From positions 4,092,001 to 4,156,000 of the forward strand of contig NZ_CP012268.1 of NCBI RefSeq assembly GCF_001277195.1: DNA of 64,000 nt, read 5' to 3'. Below the pieces are notes generated by a model. It was not told the origin of the DNA. It did not search any database and worked only from the letters and a program-made list of their open reading frames with translations. Below are positions 1 through 9,183 of the stretch, piece after piece. The stretch is from Cronobacter muytjensii ATCC 51329. GTDB taxonomy: Bacteria; Pseudomonadota; Gammaproteobacteria; Enterobacterales; Enterobacteriaceae. The position numbers and the translations under genes were made by a program. Within the stretch, counting starts at the first letter, position 1, and every line of letters starts with the position of its first letter.

Positions 1-474
1 CGCGCGCTCGTTCGGGTTTTTGGTAATGGCGGGCACCATCGCGCCGTACGAGCAGTTCATCATGCTGAAAAACAGCCCGTAGAGCATAAACAGCACCGTC
101 GCCATGACTGCTTTGCCGGTCATCTCAAACGGCGTGCCGACAAAATTCGCGATAGCCAGCAGCGTCACCGGGAAGGCGGCGTACAGCACAAACGGCCGGA
201 ATTTTCCCTTCGGCCCGATACGGCGGCGGGAGTCAAGCATCACGCCGGTGCCCATATCGGTAAAGGCAGTAAAAAACTTGGCGATCAGAAAGATAATACC
301 GCCATAAGTGCCCGGCAGCCCCAGCACATCGGTGTAAAACTTCAGAAGATACAGCGTGCCGATATCCAGCAGAATATTCGAGCCCAGGTCGCCCATGCCA
401 TACGCGACTTTCTCTTTAAACGGCAAACGCAGGGTCGCCGGATCGCCGCCCGGCGCGGTTGTGGTGTGACTCAT
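1..474 (-). CDS. yihP: Sulfoquinovose/sugar importer of the GPH family (YihP-like), partial
   Basis: Only the first 158 codons are present; the gene runs off the left edge. It is an inner-membrane symporter of the glycoside-pentoside-hexuronide family, expected to import sulfoquinovose or its glycosides. The N-terminus has the family opening (PFKEKVAYGMGDLGSN), then FKFYTDVLGLP-type and AKFFTAFTDMGTG transmembrane motifs and the loop DSRRRIGPKGKFRPF. The ATG has a strong AGGAG site. It follows yihQ by 44 bases, so it is the distal gene of the sulfoquinovose operon. The paralog YihO is the alternative; position next to yihQ and the N-terminal wording favour YihP. Confidence 0.85.
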   Translation of the reverse strand, partial: MSHTTTAPGGDPATLRLPFKEKVAYGMGDLGSNILLDIGTLYLLKFYTDVLGLPGTYGGIIFLIAKFFTAFTDMGTGVMLDSRRRIGPKGKFRPFVLYAAFPVTLLAIANFVGTPFEMTGKAVMATVLFMLYGLFFSMMNCSYGAMVPAITKNPNERA

Positions 475-518
475 CACGGTTCTCCTTGCGCCCGCAGAGG
501 CCCTGCGGGCGAGCCTCA

Positions 519-2543
519 TCAGATGTGACGCAGCGTGGCGAACAGCGACGCCCATTCGCTTTGTGCGCGGTAGAACACCGGCGGCTTGCCGAGCGGCGCA
601 TCCACGGTTACGTCACCGCCGCCGCACGCCTCCCCGGTCCACGCGTTGATCCAGCTGTCTTCCGGCAGCCAGAGCGTCCAGTCGTGTCGTCCCTCTTCAT
701 AAACGGGCGCCACCAGCAGATCGCGGCCAAACAGATACTGGTATTTAAGGCTGTAAGCCCGCGGCTCGTGTTCGTAATGCAGAAATAGCGGACGCATCAC
801 CGGCAGGCCGCTGCTGGCGTTCTGCGCCACCGCCTGCCTGATGTATGGCTTGAGCGTGGTGAAGATGGTCGTCATTCGGGCAAAATGCGCAATCGTTTCG
901 GCATCACCGTCGAATTGCCAGTTATCGCCCGGACGGTTGCCCTCATGGGTGCGCATCATCGGCGTGAAGGCGCTGAAATCGCACCAGCGCAGCAGCAGTT
1001 CTTTGCTGCGCTTCATATCAAACAGCGTGGTATAGCCGCCGATGTCGCTGTGGTGCAGGCCATGACCGGACATCGCCAGCGACAGCGCCGCCGGCACCAC
1101 GGAGGCAAGCCCGTCGTCGAGGCTCCAGTCGACGTTCTGATCGCCCGCCCACATCATCGTCGAATATTTCTGGCTGCCGGTATAACCGGCGCGCATAAAG
1201 AACAGTACCTCGCCGAGTTTGCCCGTCTCCTGCAGCGCTTCGTAGTTACACTTTGCCCACAGCGCGGGCCAGGCGTTATGCATAATCTCAGCGCTGACGC
1301 CGTTATGCAGGTGTGTGTCGGTTGGCAAATATTCGCCGAAATCCGCCATCCAGCCGCCGCAACCCAGCTCGATCAGCTGTTTTTTAATGACGTCTTTATA
1401 CCAGGCGTACGCCTCCGGGTTGGTCAGGTCGACCACGCCCGCGTAAAACTCGCCGAACTCGACGTGATAATCCTGGCCCTGCGCATCTTTGGTGAGATAG
1501 CCACGCGCTGCCGCCTCTTCGCAGAGATCTCTGTCGCTGGCGACGTACGGGTTGATGTAGGAGAGAAACTGCACGCCTTCGCGTTTCCACTGCTGAATGC
1601 GCGTATCCAGTTGCGGGTAGAGTTCCTGATTCCATTTCCAGTTCCACATCACGCGCTTGCCGAACGAGGTCATGCGAATGCCGGACCAGTCCTGCGCCCA
1701 GATGCCGTTGACTTTGACCCCGCCGCGGCGCATCACATCAAGCTTCTGCTGGCACACCTCAGTGCCGCCCTGAATACCGAGCGTCACGCCATCGTAGATC
1801 CAGTCCGGCAGTTCCGGCTGTCGACCCAGCAGCGCGGTCAGTTTTTCCAGCAGTTCGATATAAGATGGCGCGCATTCGAAGCGGATTGTCGCGTTATCTT
1901 CCCAGAACGCCAGTTCGTGATAATCCGGCGCGCTGAAATCGAAATTCATATAGCCGCTGTTATCGACGTGGCAGTAGTACTTCTGGGTACTGACAAAAGT
2001 TGGCTGCGGAAAGAAGGTCCAGTAATAATCGCCGCCCGCGTTTTCTTTGCAGTCGGCAAGCCAGGTAACGTGGCTCTGCTTGTTGCGGCCCACACCCTGT
2101 TCGCTGGTCCACAGCGGAAACGGTTTGCCGCGCAGATCGAAATAAGAAAACTGCTCGCCGCAGCCATAAATATGATCCTCCGGCTTCGCCGCCAGTCGCA
2201 ACCAAAGGCGGTTATGGCGACTATCGTCGTTTTGCAAACGGAGCGTCAGGCGGCCGCTGTCATCCGCACCGATATGCAGAGTGGCGCGCACGGTATCGCC
2301 GCGGCTGAAATGCACGCGCCAGCCGTCGGTGGATTCACTTATTTCTGCCCCGGTAAGGGCAATTTTCTCGTTCAGCTTGTCTTTAATGCTGAAGTTGCCG
2401 CGAAACATCTCGATATCCGCTTCACCCGCGCCCGCCCACAGGCAGGGCGCGTCAGGAGAGTGGCGTAAGATTTGGCGGTCCTGGTACGTCAGTGAAAAGC
2501 CATGTTCTGTTGTTATCAGCGTTATATTTTGTAGGGTACGCAT
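519..2543 (-). CDS. yihQ: Sulfoquinovosidase (GH31)
   Basis: 674-residue cytoplasmic glycosidase that releases sulfoquinovose from sulfoquinovosyl glycerol and similar glycosides, the entry step of the sulfo-EMP pathway. It has the GH31 barrel with the nucleophile D401 in WMADFGEYLP and acid/base D468 in WAGDQNVDW. The residues known in the E. coli enzyme to bind the sulfonate (Gln, Arg, Trp and Tyr) are all at the matching positions Q284, R297, W300 and Y504, so this is a true sulfoquinovosidase rather than a general alpha-glucosidase. It lies between yihS and the importer gene; no mutarotase gene yihR sits upstream as in E. coli. Confidence 0.96.
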   Translation of the reverse strand: MRTLQNITLITTEHGFSLTYQDRQILRHSPDAPCLWAGAGEADIEMFRGNFSIKDKLNEKIALTGAEISESTDGWRVHFSRGDTVRATLHIGADDSGRLTLRLQNDDSRHNRLWLRLAAKPEDHIYGCGEQFSYFDLRGKPFPLWTSEQGVGRNKQSHVTWLADCKENAGGDYYWTFFPQPTFVSTQKYYCHVDNSGYMNFDFSAPDYHELAFWEDNATIRFECAPSYIELLEKLTALLGRQPELPDWIYDGVTLGIQGGTEVCQQKLDVMRRGGVKVNGIWAQDWSGIRMTSFGKRVMWNWKWNQELYPQLDTRIQQWKREGVQFLSYINPYVASDRDLCEEAAARGYLTKDAQGQDYHVEFGEFYAGVVDLTNPEAYAWYKDVIKKQLIELGCGGWMADFGEYLPTDTHLHNGVSAEIMHNAWPALWAKCNYEALQETGKLGEVLFFMRAGYTGSQKYSTMMWAGDQNVDWSLDDGLASVVPAALSLAMSGHGLHHSDIGGYTTLFDMKRSKELLLRWCDFSAFTPMMRTHEGNRPGDNWQFDGDAETIAHFARMTTIFTTLKPYIRQAVAQNASSGLPVMRPLFLHYEHEPRAYSLKYQYLFGRDLLVAPVYEEGRHDWTLWLPEDSWINAWTGEACGGGDVTVDAPLGKPPVFYRAQSEWASLFATLRHI

Positions 2544-2567
2544 AAAAGTCAGTCCTTAATGTTGTTT

Positions 2568-2593
2568 GCCGGATGGCGCTTCGCTTTTCCGGC
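2568..2593. repeat. REP-like imperfect palindrome between yihS and yihQ
   Basis: GCCGGA and TCCGGC arms flank an inner GCG/CGC pair, giving a hairpin of the shape of enterobacterial REP (PU) elements. It lies in the 56-base gap between yihS and yihQ, where E. coli carries yihR. It could stabilise the upstream mRNA or mark the join left by a deletion. Only one copy was noticed in the window. Confidence 0.45.
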
Positions 2594-2599
2594 TAAACC

Positions 2600-3844
2600 T
2601 TACTGGCGGGCGTTGACATCCAGCAGCCCGGCGGCGACCGCAGGCGCTAAGCCCGGCGCGAGCGGCAGGCGAGGAATAACCAGGCAGTGCAGCAGATGGT
2701 AGATATCCTGTTTGCCATCCCAGACTTTGGTGGTGACCTGATTGTTCTCATCGAGCTCCTGCCACCATGAGCCGTTTTCGTAATCCATCAGGTACTTCAT
2801 GCAATAGTCCCACCATGTCTGATACCAGGCTTCGTACTGCGCCTCGTGAGTCACGCTGTAGAGCGCGTACGCGGTGCCCATCGCTTCTACAATCGGCCAG
2901 CGCACGCGTTCGCGAACGATAGGCGTGCCGTCCCAGTCCACGGAATAAACAAATCCATCCGCGCCGTCCGGCGCCCAGGCGTCGCGAATAGTGGCGTGGA
3001 ACAACCCTTTGGCATCTTCCAGCAGCCATTCCGGCGCCGCCTCGCCGCGCGCTTCCAGCGCGGCGCGCAGATGCAGCATCAGACGCGCCCATTCGATCCA
3101 GTGGCCCGGCGTGCCGCCATAGGCGCGGAACCGGTGAGCCGGGTTCTCCTTGTTGTAATCGCGAATCGGGTTCCAGCGGGTATCGAAATGCTCGTTGACG
3201 CGGTAGTCGCCTTTGCGGGCGACGTCGTGAATGATGACCGAGGCGATGCGTTGCGCGCGTTCCAGCCATTTACGATCCTGCGTCACGTCATAGACAATCA
3301 GGAACGCCTCGACGGCGTGCATATTGGCGTTGCCGCCGCGGTAGTTTTCCGTTTCGGTGAAGGCTTCGTCCCACGACTCCAGGCACATCCGCTCTTCTTC
3401 GCTCCAGAAATATTTCTCAATCACGGCGATGGCGTCATCAAGCAGCGCGCGGGCGGCAGGGTGACCGGTAGTGACGGCGCTGGCCGCGCCGAGCAGCACG
3501 AAAAAATGCTGATAGCCCTGCTTGGTGGCGTCCATCACGCCGTTATCGTTAACGCAGGCGTACCAGCCGCCGTGCTGTTTGTCGCGAAGCGGCCCGTTCA
3601 AGGCGTTGATGCCGTGCTCCACCAGCGCGTATGCGCCGGGGCGGCCCATCAGGGCGGCGACGGAATAGACATGCAGCATGCGGGCGGTTATCCACAGATG
3701 CGTGCCCATCTCTTCTTTCACCTGACCGTTATTACAGAGCCAGCCGAACCCGGTGGGTACGGCGGCGTTACGGCCAAACGCGAAAATACGGTCGGTTTCC
3801 TGTTCCAGCCAGCGATGATGGCTCAGCGTGTTAAACCATTTCAT
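2600..3844 (-). CDS. yihS: Sulfoquinovose isomerase
   Basis: 414-residue aldose-ketose isomerase of the N-acylglucosamine 2-epimerase (AGE) fold that converts sulfoquinovose to sulfofructose (the E. coli enzyme also acts on mannose/fructose). The three histidines of the known active site are conserved at identical positions: H176 in NMHAVEAF, H248 in TPGHWIEW and H383 in YHLLHC. An AGGAG site lies 6-10 bases before the ATG. It follows yihT with a 14-base gap, so the two are co-transcribed. Confidence 0.96.
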   Translation of the reverse strand: MKWFNTLSHHRWLEQETDRIFAFGRNAAVPTGFGWLCNNGQVKEEMGTHLWITARMLHVYSVAALMGRPGAYALVEHGINALNGPLRDKQHGGWYACVNDNGVMDATKQGYQHFFVLLGAASAVTTGHPAARALLDDAIAVIEKYFWSEEERMCLESWDEAFTETENYRGGNANMHAVEAFLIVYDVTQDRKWLERAQRIASVIIHDVARKGDYRVNEHFDTRWNPIRDYNKENPAHRFRAYGGTPGHWIEWARLMLHLRAALEARGEAAPEWLLEDAKGLFHATIRDAWAPDGADGFVYSVDWDGTPIVRERVRWPIVEAMGTAYALYSVTHEAQYEAWYQTWWDYCMKYLMDYENGSWWQELDENNQVTTKVWDGKQDIYHLLHCLVIPRLPLAPGLAPAVAAGLLDVNARQ

Positions 3845-3858
3845 GATTTCTTCTCCTG

Positions 3859-4734
3859 TCAGCGGCGAGCCATCATTTCATCAACCACTTCGCCTAAACG
3901 GCGCAGTTTCGGCAGGGCGATGTCGCGCAGCATCATTTCGCTATCCGGCAGGCCGACGACTGACGACCAGACGGCGCGTCCGGCAAGAAAACCGCTGGCG
4001 CCCGCGCTCATCGCTATCCGCACGGCGCGCGGAAAGAGTTTTTCATCCACGCCGGAGGAGAGGATCACCCACGGCATATTGATCTGGTCGTTTAGCTTCT
4101 GCGACGCGCCGAGCAACGCCTGCGCATCGCCGCGACCGCCAAGCGGCATTTCGACTTTATAAAGATCGGCCCCGCTGTCGCCTAATTCTTTGGCCGCTTC
4201 GACAATCGCCTGCTCGCGGTCGAATTTATCGCCGCGGCGTGGCGGGCGTACCACCGGCTCGATAATGCTCAGCAGCCCCTGGGCGTGACATTTCTCATTA
4301 AAAGCTTTCACCATCGCGAGACGTTGCCCGGGATCTTCATCGCTGCGCCAGAGCACCAGCAGTTTTAGCGCTTTACCGCCATGCTGGCGCACTGCCTGCG
4401 CGTCGATGCTCTCATCAAGGGTCACGCTGTCGACGGGAATACCGTTGCCCGGGATAAAGTGGTCGGCGGCGACGATCATCGCGCAACTGTCGGCGATGGC
4501 GTTCTGCTCCACCACCTGCGGGTAGCAAAACTGTCGGTCTACCAGAATGGCGGAGGCGTAAGGCGAAAGTATGCGCGCCGCGTTGATCTTAAAATCGGTG
4601 AGTACCGAATCCGCCACCGGCGAGGCGGCGCCTGCGGCCGCGAACATCAGCCGCATCGCTTCGCGTTGATCCACCGCCAGCATGGCGAAGCCGCCGGACG
4701 GGCGGGCAATGTCTTTCAGGGTGTCATTTTCCAT
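3859..4734 (-). CDS. yihT: Sulfofructosephosphate aldolase
   Basis: 291-residue class I aldolase that cleaves 6-deoxy-6-sulfofructose 1-phosphate into DHAP and sulfolactaldehyde. The Schiff-base lysine is K193 in LYKVEMPLGG, the same number as in E. coli YihT. The phosphate-binding glycine-rich loop near the C-terminus (ILSSGVDEKLFPRAV, then SAGASGFLAGRAVW) is present. An in-frame start exists 27 bases upstream, but the ATG at 4734 has an AAGGAAA site and matches the family N-terminus. The gap to yihU is 23 bases, in the same operon. Confidence 0.95.
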   Translation of the reverse strand: MENDTLKDIARPSGGFAMLAVDQREAMRLMFAAAGAASPVADSVLTDFKINAARILSPYASAILVDRQFCYPQVVEQNAIADSCAMIVAADHFIPGNGIPVDSVTLDESIDAQAVRQHGGKALKLLVLWRSDEDPGQRLAMVKAFNEKCHAQGLLSIIEPVVRPPRRGDKFDREQAIVEAAKELGDSGADLYKVEMPLGGRGDAQALLGASQKLNDQINMPWVILSSGVDEKLFPRAVRIAMSAGASGFLAGRAVWSSVVGLPDSEMMLRDIALPKLRRLGEVVDEMMARR

Positions 4735-4757
4735 CGTGGTTTCCTTAAAGGGAGATA

Positions 4758-5657
4758 TCAAAGCGTGGCCTGGCGGGGCGTCAGCCCGGCGCTGACGCGC
4801 ACCTGTTCTAAAATGGCGGACCAGTCCTGACGCCCGCGTCCGCAGGCGCGCGCCTGGTTGTAGACTTCGCGCGACGCGGCGCCCAGCGGCATCGGCACGT
4901 GGAGTTGATTCGCCACGTCCAGCGCGATGCCTAAATCTTTATGGGCAAGGTCAATCATGAAGGTGGGCGACAGATCGCCTTTAAGCACTTTGTTCGGCCA
5001 GGACGTAGTGAAATGGCCTTTGCCGGCGGGTGTGCCGCTCATTACCTGAAGGGCCACGTCGAAGGAGAGGCCCAGCGCCTCACACAGCACGGCGGCTTCC
5101 GCAGAGAGGGCGTTGAGCGCAATGCTCATGTAGTTGTTGATAAGTTTGACGCGAATGCCCATACCCGGCCCGCCTGCACGGATAAGCTCCGAGCCCATAG
5201 CCATCAGCACCGGTTCGGCGCGTGTTACTTGCTCCGGCGTACCGCCTGCCAGTAATAACAGCGTGCCGGATTTCGCGTGATCCGACGTGCGGCCCACCGG
5301 TACGTCCATCATGCTGAAGCCGCGGGCGGCGAGATCGTGAATCAGCCTGTCGGTTTGCAACGGGTGGATAGTGGACATGTCTATTACCAGCGCGTCGCGG
5401 GCAAGCGTCTTGCAGACGCCTTGTTCGCCCAGGAGCACATCACGCACCAGATCGCCGTTTGGGAGCATGGTGATGACAAATTCCGCCTTTTCGGTAGCGG
5501 CTGCGGGTGTGGCGCATGCCACCGCGCCCTGGGCGGTCAGCGTCTCCACCGCTGATTGATTCACATCGCAAACCTGCAATCGGTGGCCGTGACGCAGCAG
5601 GTTCGCCGCCATCGGCGCGCCCATTTGCCCCAGTCCGATAAACGCAATCGTCGCCAT
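4758..5657 (-). CDS. yihU: 3-sulfolactaldehyde reductase
   Basis: 299-residue NADH-dependent beta-hydroxyacid dehydrogenase that reduces sulfolactaldehyde to 2,3-dihydroxypropane-1-sulfonate, the excreted end product. The Rossmann motif GLGQMGAPMAANLL sits at residues 8-21. The catalytic lysine K171 and N174 (KLINNYMS) and the sulfonate-binding R123 (VPVGRTS) match the E. coli enzyme. The ATG at 5657, preceded by AGGAG, is preferred over an in-frame start 45 bases upstream because it gives the usual family N-terminus. First gene of the minus-strand operon, divergent from yihV. Confidence 0.95.
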   Translation of the reverse strand: MATIAFIGLGQMGAPMAANLLRHGHRLQVCDVNQSAVETLTAQGAVACATPAAATEKAEFVITMLPNGDLVRDVLLGEQGVCKTLARDALVIDMSTIHPLQTDRLIHDLAARGFSMMDVPVGRTSDHAKSGTLLLLAGGTPEQVTRAEPVLMAMGSELIRAGGPGMGIRVKLINNYMSIALNALSAEAAVLCEALGLSFDVALQVMSGTPAGKGHFTTSWPNKVLKGDLSPTFMIDLAHKDLGIALDVANQLHVPMPLGAASREVYNQARACGRGRQDWSAILEQVRVSAGLTPRQATL

Positions 5658-5869
5658 AACATGCTCCTGTGAGAGTAAATTCGGGTGTGTCAGTTTTGTC
5701 ATATATCATGGATTATTTCTGTCTGTTTATGAGCGTATTTGTAATTTAAAGTCAAAAAATTGACAGCTATCACTTTTTTAAGATCCGGGAAAATTAAAAT
5801 GCCGCTATGGTGAATGGCAGGAACAGCGGCGGGCGTCGGCCCGCCTTAAGCGCTAACAGAGAGGACGCT
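5658..5869. promoter_or_regulatory. Divergent yihU / yihV control region
   Basis: This 212-base AT-rich gap separates the two divergent halves of the sulfoquinovose cluster and must hold both promoters. A TTGACA hexamer on the plus strand occupies 5760-5765, but no good -10 lies at standard spacing. In E. coli the repressor CsqR binds this intergenic region and is released by pathway sugars. The csqR ortholog lies two genes away here, so the same control is inferred. Confidence 0.5.
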
Positions 5870-6769
5870 ATGGTTCGCATCGCGTGTGTGGGTATCGCCG
5901 TACAGGATCGCATTTATACGCTGGACGCCCTGCCGCACGAGGGCGGCAAATATGTGGCGCAGCACTACCGAGAAGTGGGGGGCGGTCCGGCGGCGACGGC
6001 GGCCGTAGCGGCAGCGCGCCTCGGCGCGCAGGTGGACTTTATTGGCCGTGTAGGGGATGACGCGACGGGCGGGCAACTGCTGGCGGAGCTGGCATCCTTT
6101 GGCGTAAACACCGCGCAGGTGCGTCAGGTGGCGGGCGCGCGTTCGTCGCAGTCGGCGATTCTGGTGGATGCCGCAGGCGAGCGGGTGATTGTGAACTATC
6201 CGAGCCCTGATTTACCTGATGACGCCGCCTGGCTGGGGGCTATCGATTTCAGCCAGTACGATGCCGTTCTGGCGGATGTACGCTGGCACGACGGCGCGCT
6301 GCGCGCGTTAACGCAGGCGCGCCGCGCAGGCGTAATGACGCTGCTGGACGCCGATGTCACGCCGCAGGATATCCGTCCTCTGGTGGCCTTAAGCGATCAC
6401 GCGGCATTTTCCGCGCCGGGCCTTGCGCGTCTCGCGCCCGGCGTCGGCCCTGAAGATGGGCTGAAAATGACAAAAACGCTCACAAATGGGCAGGTTTACG
6501 TCACGCTCGGTAAAGAGGGTTGCCTGTGGCTGGAAGAAAACGCAACGCTGCGCCACCAGCCGGGATTTACGGTTGAGGTGATGGATACCACCGGCGCGGG
6601 CGATGTGTTTCACGGCGCGCTGGCGGTCATGCTCGCGCAGCGCGCGTCACCGCAGGAGGCGGTGCGTTTTGCGAGCGCTGCCGCCGCGCTGAAATGCACT
6701 CGCCCCGGCGGGCGCGCTGGCATCCCTGACTGTGATCAAACCCGCTCTTTTCTGTCACTTTTTGTATAA
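5870..6769 (+). CDS. yihV: Sulfofructose kinase (PfkB family)
   Basis: 299-residue ribokinase-family enzyme that phosphorylates sulfofructose to sulfofructose 1-phosphate with ATP. The first PfkB signature is the GGGPAATAAVAAARLG stretch (about 37-52). The second is DTTGAGDVFHGAL (239-251) with catalytic base D245. The ATG at 5870, preceded by GAGAGGAC, gives the family N-terminus MVRIACVG; a start 63 bases earlier only adds an unconserved extension. It is followed after 36 bases by its repressor gene. Confidence 0.95.
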   Translation: MVRIACVGIAVQDRIYTLDALPHEGGKYVAQHYREVGGGPAATAAVAAARLGAQVDFIGRVGDDATGGQLLAELASFGVNTAQVRQVAGARSSQSAILVDAAGERVIVNYPSPDLPDDAAWLGAIDFSQYDAVLADVRWHDGALRALTQARRAGVMTLLDADVTPQDIRPLVALSDHAAFSAPGLARLAPGVGPEDGLKMTKTLTNGQVYVTLGKEGCLWLEENATLRHQPGFTVEVMDTTGAGDVFHGALAVMLAQRASPQEAVRFASAAAALKCTRPGGRAGIPDCDQTRSFLSLFV

Positions 6770-6805
6770 AATGCCGGGCGAGCAATGATTTTAAGGGGAT
6801 CGTTC

Positions 6806-7612
6806 ATGAGCCTTACCGGAGTGACGGGCAACCCGCGCCACGATCAGTTGATCGGGCTTATCGCCGAGCGGGGGTATATGAATATCGACGAACTGGCGCA
6901 GTTGCTGGAGGTTTCCACCCAGACGGTGCGGCGCGATATTCGCAAGCTAAGCGATCAGGGCCTCATTACCCGGCATCACGGCGGCGCGGGACGCGCCTCC
7001 AGCGTGGTGAATACCGCCTTTGAGCAGCGCGAAATCTCCATGACCGACGAGAAAATCGCGATCGCTCAGGCGATCGCCGATTACGTGCCGGACGGCTCGA
7101 CGCTGTTTATCACCATCGGCACCACGGTGGAGCAGATTGCACGCGCGCTGCTGAACCATAACCATCTGCGTATTATTACCAACAGCCTGCGCGTGGCGCA
7201 TATTCTCTATAAAAACAGCCGCTTCGAAGTGATGGTGCCCGGCGGCACGCTGCGCCCGCACAATGGCGGCATCATCGGCCCCGTCGCGGCATCGTTTGTC
7301 GAAGGGTTTCGTGCGGATTATCTGATAACCAGCGTGGGCGCTATTGAGAGCGACGGCGAGCTGCTGGAATTTGACGTGAATGAGGCGAGCGTGGTGAAAG
7401 CCATGATGGCCCATTCGCGCCATATCTTACTGGCGGCCGATCATACGAAGTATCACGCCTCGGCGGCGGTCAGTATTGGCAACCTGTCGCAGGCCACGGC
7501 GCTGTTTACCGATAAACAACCTGGCGCCTCGCTGAACGGGGTTTTAAAAGCGCACCAGGTCGAGCTGGTGCAGGCGGAGTTACCGCACAGCGACGACGAA
7601 ACCGACCGTTGA
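6806..7612 (+). CDS. csqR: DeoR-family repressor of sulfoquinovose genes
   Basis: 268-residue DeoR-type regulator (YihW, renamed CsqR). The N-terminal winged helix-turn-helix includes MNIDELAQLLEVSTQTVRRDIRKL and the sugar-phosphate-sensing DeoRC domain follows, with the TIGTTVEQIA and TNSLRVAHIL motifs. The ATG at 6806 lies after an AAGGGGA site and matches the E. coli protein. In E. coli it represses yihU and yihV and responds to SQ-derived ligands. Here it is in an operon with yihV, giving feedback on the same cluster. Confidence 0.94.
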   Translation: MSLTGVTGNPRHDQLIGLIAERGYMNIDELAQLLEVSTQTVRRDIRKLSDQGLITRHHGGAGRASSVVNTAFEQREISMTDEKIAIAQAIADYVPDGSTLFITIGTTVEQIARALLNHNHLRIITNSLRVAHILYKNSRFEVMVPGGTLRPHNGGIIGPVAASFVEGFRADYLITSVGAIESDGELLEFDVNEASVVKAMMAHSRHILLAADHTKYHASAAVSIGNLSQATALFTDKQPGASLNGVLKAHQVELVQAELPHSDDETDR

Positions 7613-7720
7613 TTGCTCACCGCAACGCGCGTGCGATGCAAAAGCCGCGCGTTCGCACATAGTCAAAGTTCTCCTTTCTCGCTACAGTTAACTTTCCATG
7701 GCCCAAAAGGAGAGAGAGTC

Positions 7721-8320
7721 ATGCTGTATATCTTTGATTTAGGTAATGTCATTGTAGATATCGACTTTAACCGTGTGCTGGGCGTCTGGAGTGATTTCAG
7801 CCGCGTGCCGCTGGCGAACCTGCGGCAAAGTTTCTCCATGGGCGAACCTTTTTATCAGCACGAGCGCGGCGAGCTGAGCGACGAGGATTTCGCGAAGGCG
7901 TTATGCGATGAGATGGCCTTACCGTTAAGCTTCGAACAGTTCTCCACCGGCTGGCAGGCGGTATTCGTCGGGCTGCGCCCGGAAGTCATAACCATCATGC
8001 AGCAACTGCGCGAGCAGGGGCATCGCGTGGTGGTGCTCTCCAACACTAACCGGCTGCATACCACGTACTGGCCGGAACAGTATCCGGAAGTGCGCGCCGC
8101 CGCCGACACGATTTATCTCTCCCAGGAGATGGGCATGCGTAAGCCGGAGCCGGAAATCTTCCAGAAAGTGCTGGAGCAGGAAGGCTTTAGCGCCCGCGAC
8201 GCCGTGTTTTTCGATGATAACGAGGCGAACATCGATGGCGCGCGTAAAGCGGGCATTACCAGTATTTTGGTGACTGACCGTAAAACCGTACCGAACTATT
8301 TCGCGAAGTCTGCATGTTAA
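7721..8320 (+). CDS. yihX: Alpha-D-glucose-1-phosphate phosphatase YihX (HAD family)
   Basis: 199 residues, the same length as E. coli YihX. HAD motifs in order: I FDLGNVIVD (nucleophile Asp near residue 6), II VVLSNTN, III the conserved lysine in MRKPEPEIF, IV VFFDDNEANI. The start at 7721 has the purine-rich site AGGAGAGAGAG; an upstream in-frame extension (from 7613) lacks HAD sequence. In E. coli it dephosphorylates glucose 1-phosphate. Its last 7 bases overlap yihY, so translation is probably coupled. Confidence 0.95.
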   Translation: MLYIFDLGNVIVDIDFNRVLGVWSDFSRVPLANLRQSFSMGEPFYQHERGELSDEDFAKALCDEMALPLSFEQFSTGWQAVFVGLRPEVITIMQQLREQGHRVVVLSNTNRLHTTYWPEQYPEVRAAADTIYLSQEMGMRKPEPEIFQKVLEQEGFSARDAVFFDDNEANIDGARKAGITSILVTDRKTVPNYFAKSAC

Positions 8321-9183
8321 AATCCGTTCATCAAAAAGCGGCCCGCCGTACCGGGCCGCTGATCGCCTGGCTTAAGTTGCTGTGGAGCCGGATCGACGAA
8401 GACAATATGACGACGCTCGCCGGTAACCTGGCGTATGTGTCGCTGCTGTCGCTTGTGCCGTTTGTGGCGGTGATCTTTGCGCTGTTCGCCGCGTTTCCGA
8501 TGTTTTCTGACGTCAGCCTTCAGTTGCGCCATTTTGTGTTTGCCAATTTTATGCCCGCCACGGGTGATATTATTCAGCGCTATATCGAGCAGTTTGTTGC
8601 TAACTCCAGCAAGATGACGGCCGTCGGCGCGCTTGGGTTGATTGTCACCTCGCTGCTGCTGATGTACGCCATCGACAGCGCGCTTAATACCATCTGGCGC
8701 AGCACGCGCAAACGCCCGAAGGTCTATTCTTTCGCCGTTTACTGGATGATTTTGACCCTCGGTCCGTTGCTGGCGGGCGCGAGTCTGGTGATAAGCTCCT
8801 ATCTGCTGTCGCTGCGCTGGGCGAGCGGCTTTACGACGATGATCGACGAAGTACTACGTATTTTTCCGCTGCTGCTGTCGTGGCTGTCGTTCTGGCTGCT
8901 TTACAGCGTGGTGCCCACGACACGCGTGCCGGGCCGTGACGCGCTGGCAGGTTCGCTGGTGGCGGCGCTGCTGTTTGAACTCGGAAAAAAAGGGTTCGCG
9001 CTTTACATCACCATGTTCCCTTCTTATCAGCTGATTTATGGCGTGCTGGCGGTGATCCCTATCCTCTTTGTCTGGGTCTACTGGACCTGGTGCATAGTCT
9101 TGCTTGGGGCAGAAATTACTGTCACTCTCGGGGATTACCGCAAATTACGACAAGCCGCCAGAGAAGAAGCTGAACCAGTATGA
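8314..9183 (+). CDS. yihY: YihY/BrkB-family inner-membrane protein
   Basis: 289 residues with about six hydrophobic helices, including segments near 35-60, 95-120, 135-165, 180-205 and 240-270. The family signature LAYVSLLSLVPFVAVIFALF and the C-terminal WVYWTWCIVLLGAEIT are present. These proteins were once called RNase BN, an assignment now withdrawn; the function is unknown. It overlaps yihX by 7 bases and dtd by 4 (ATGA), so the three are one transcript. Confidence 0.93.
   Translation: MLKSVHQKAARRTGPLIAWLKLLWSRIDEDNMTTLAGNLAYVSLLSLVPFVAVIFALFAAFPMFSDVSLQLRHFVFANFMPATGDIIQRYIEQFVANSSKMTAVGALGLIVTSLLLMYAIDSALNTIWRSTRKRPKVYSFAVYWMILTLGPLLAGASLVISSYLLSLRWASGFTTMIDEVLRIFPLLLSWLSFWLLYSVVPTTRVPGRDALAGSLVAALLFELGKKGFALYITMFPSYQLIYGVLAVIPILFVWVYWTWCIVLLGAEITVTLGDYRKLRQAAREEAEPV

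Noticed and set aside
885..2468. 527-codon open frame opposite yihQ
   Set aside because: It lies wholly antisense to a gene with all catalytic residues. Long antisense frames are common in GC-rich coding DNA, and its translation has no recognisable domain.
2846..4162. 438-codon open frame opposite yihS and yihT
   Set aside because: It spans two well-supported genes on the other strand and its translation is low-complexity Arg/Ala/Val sequence.
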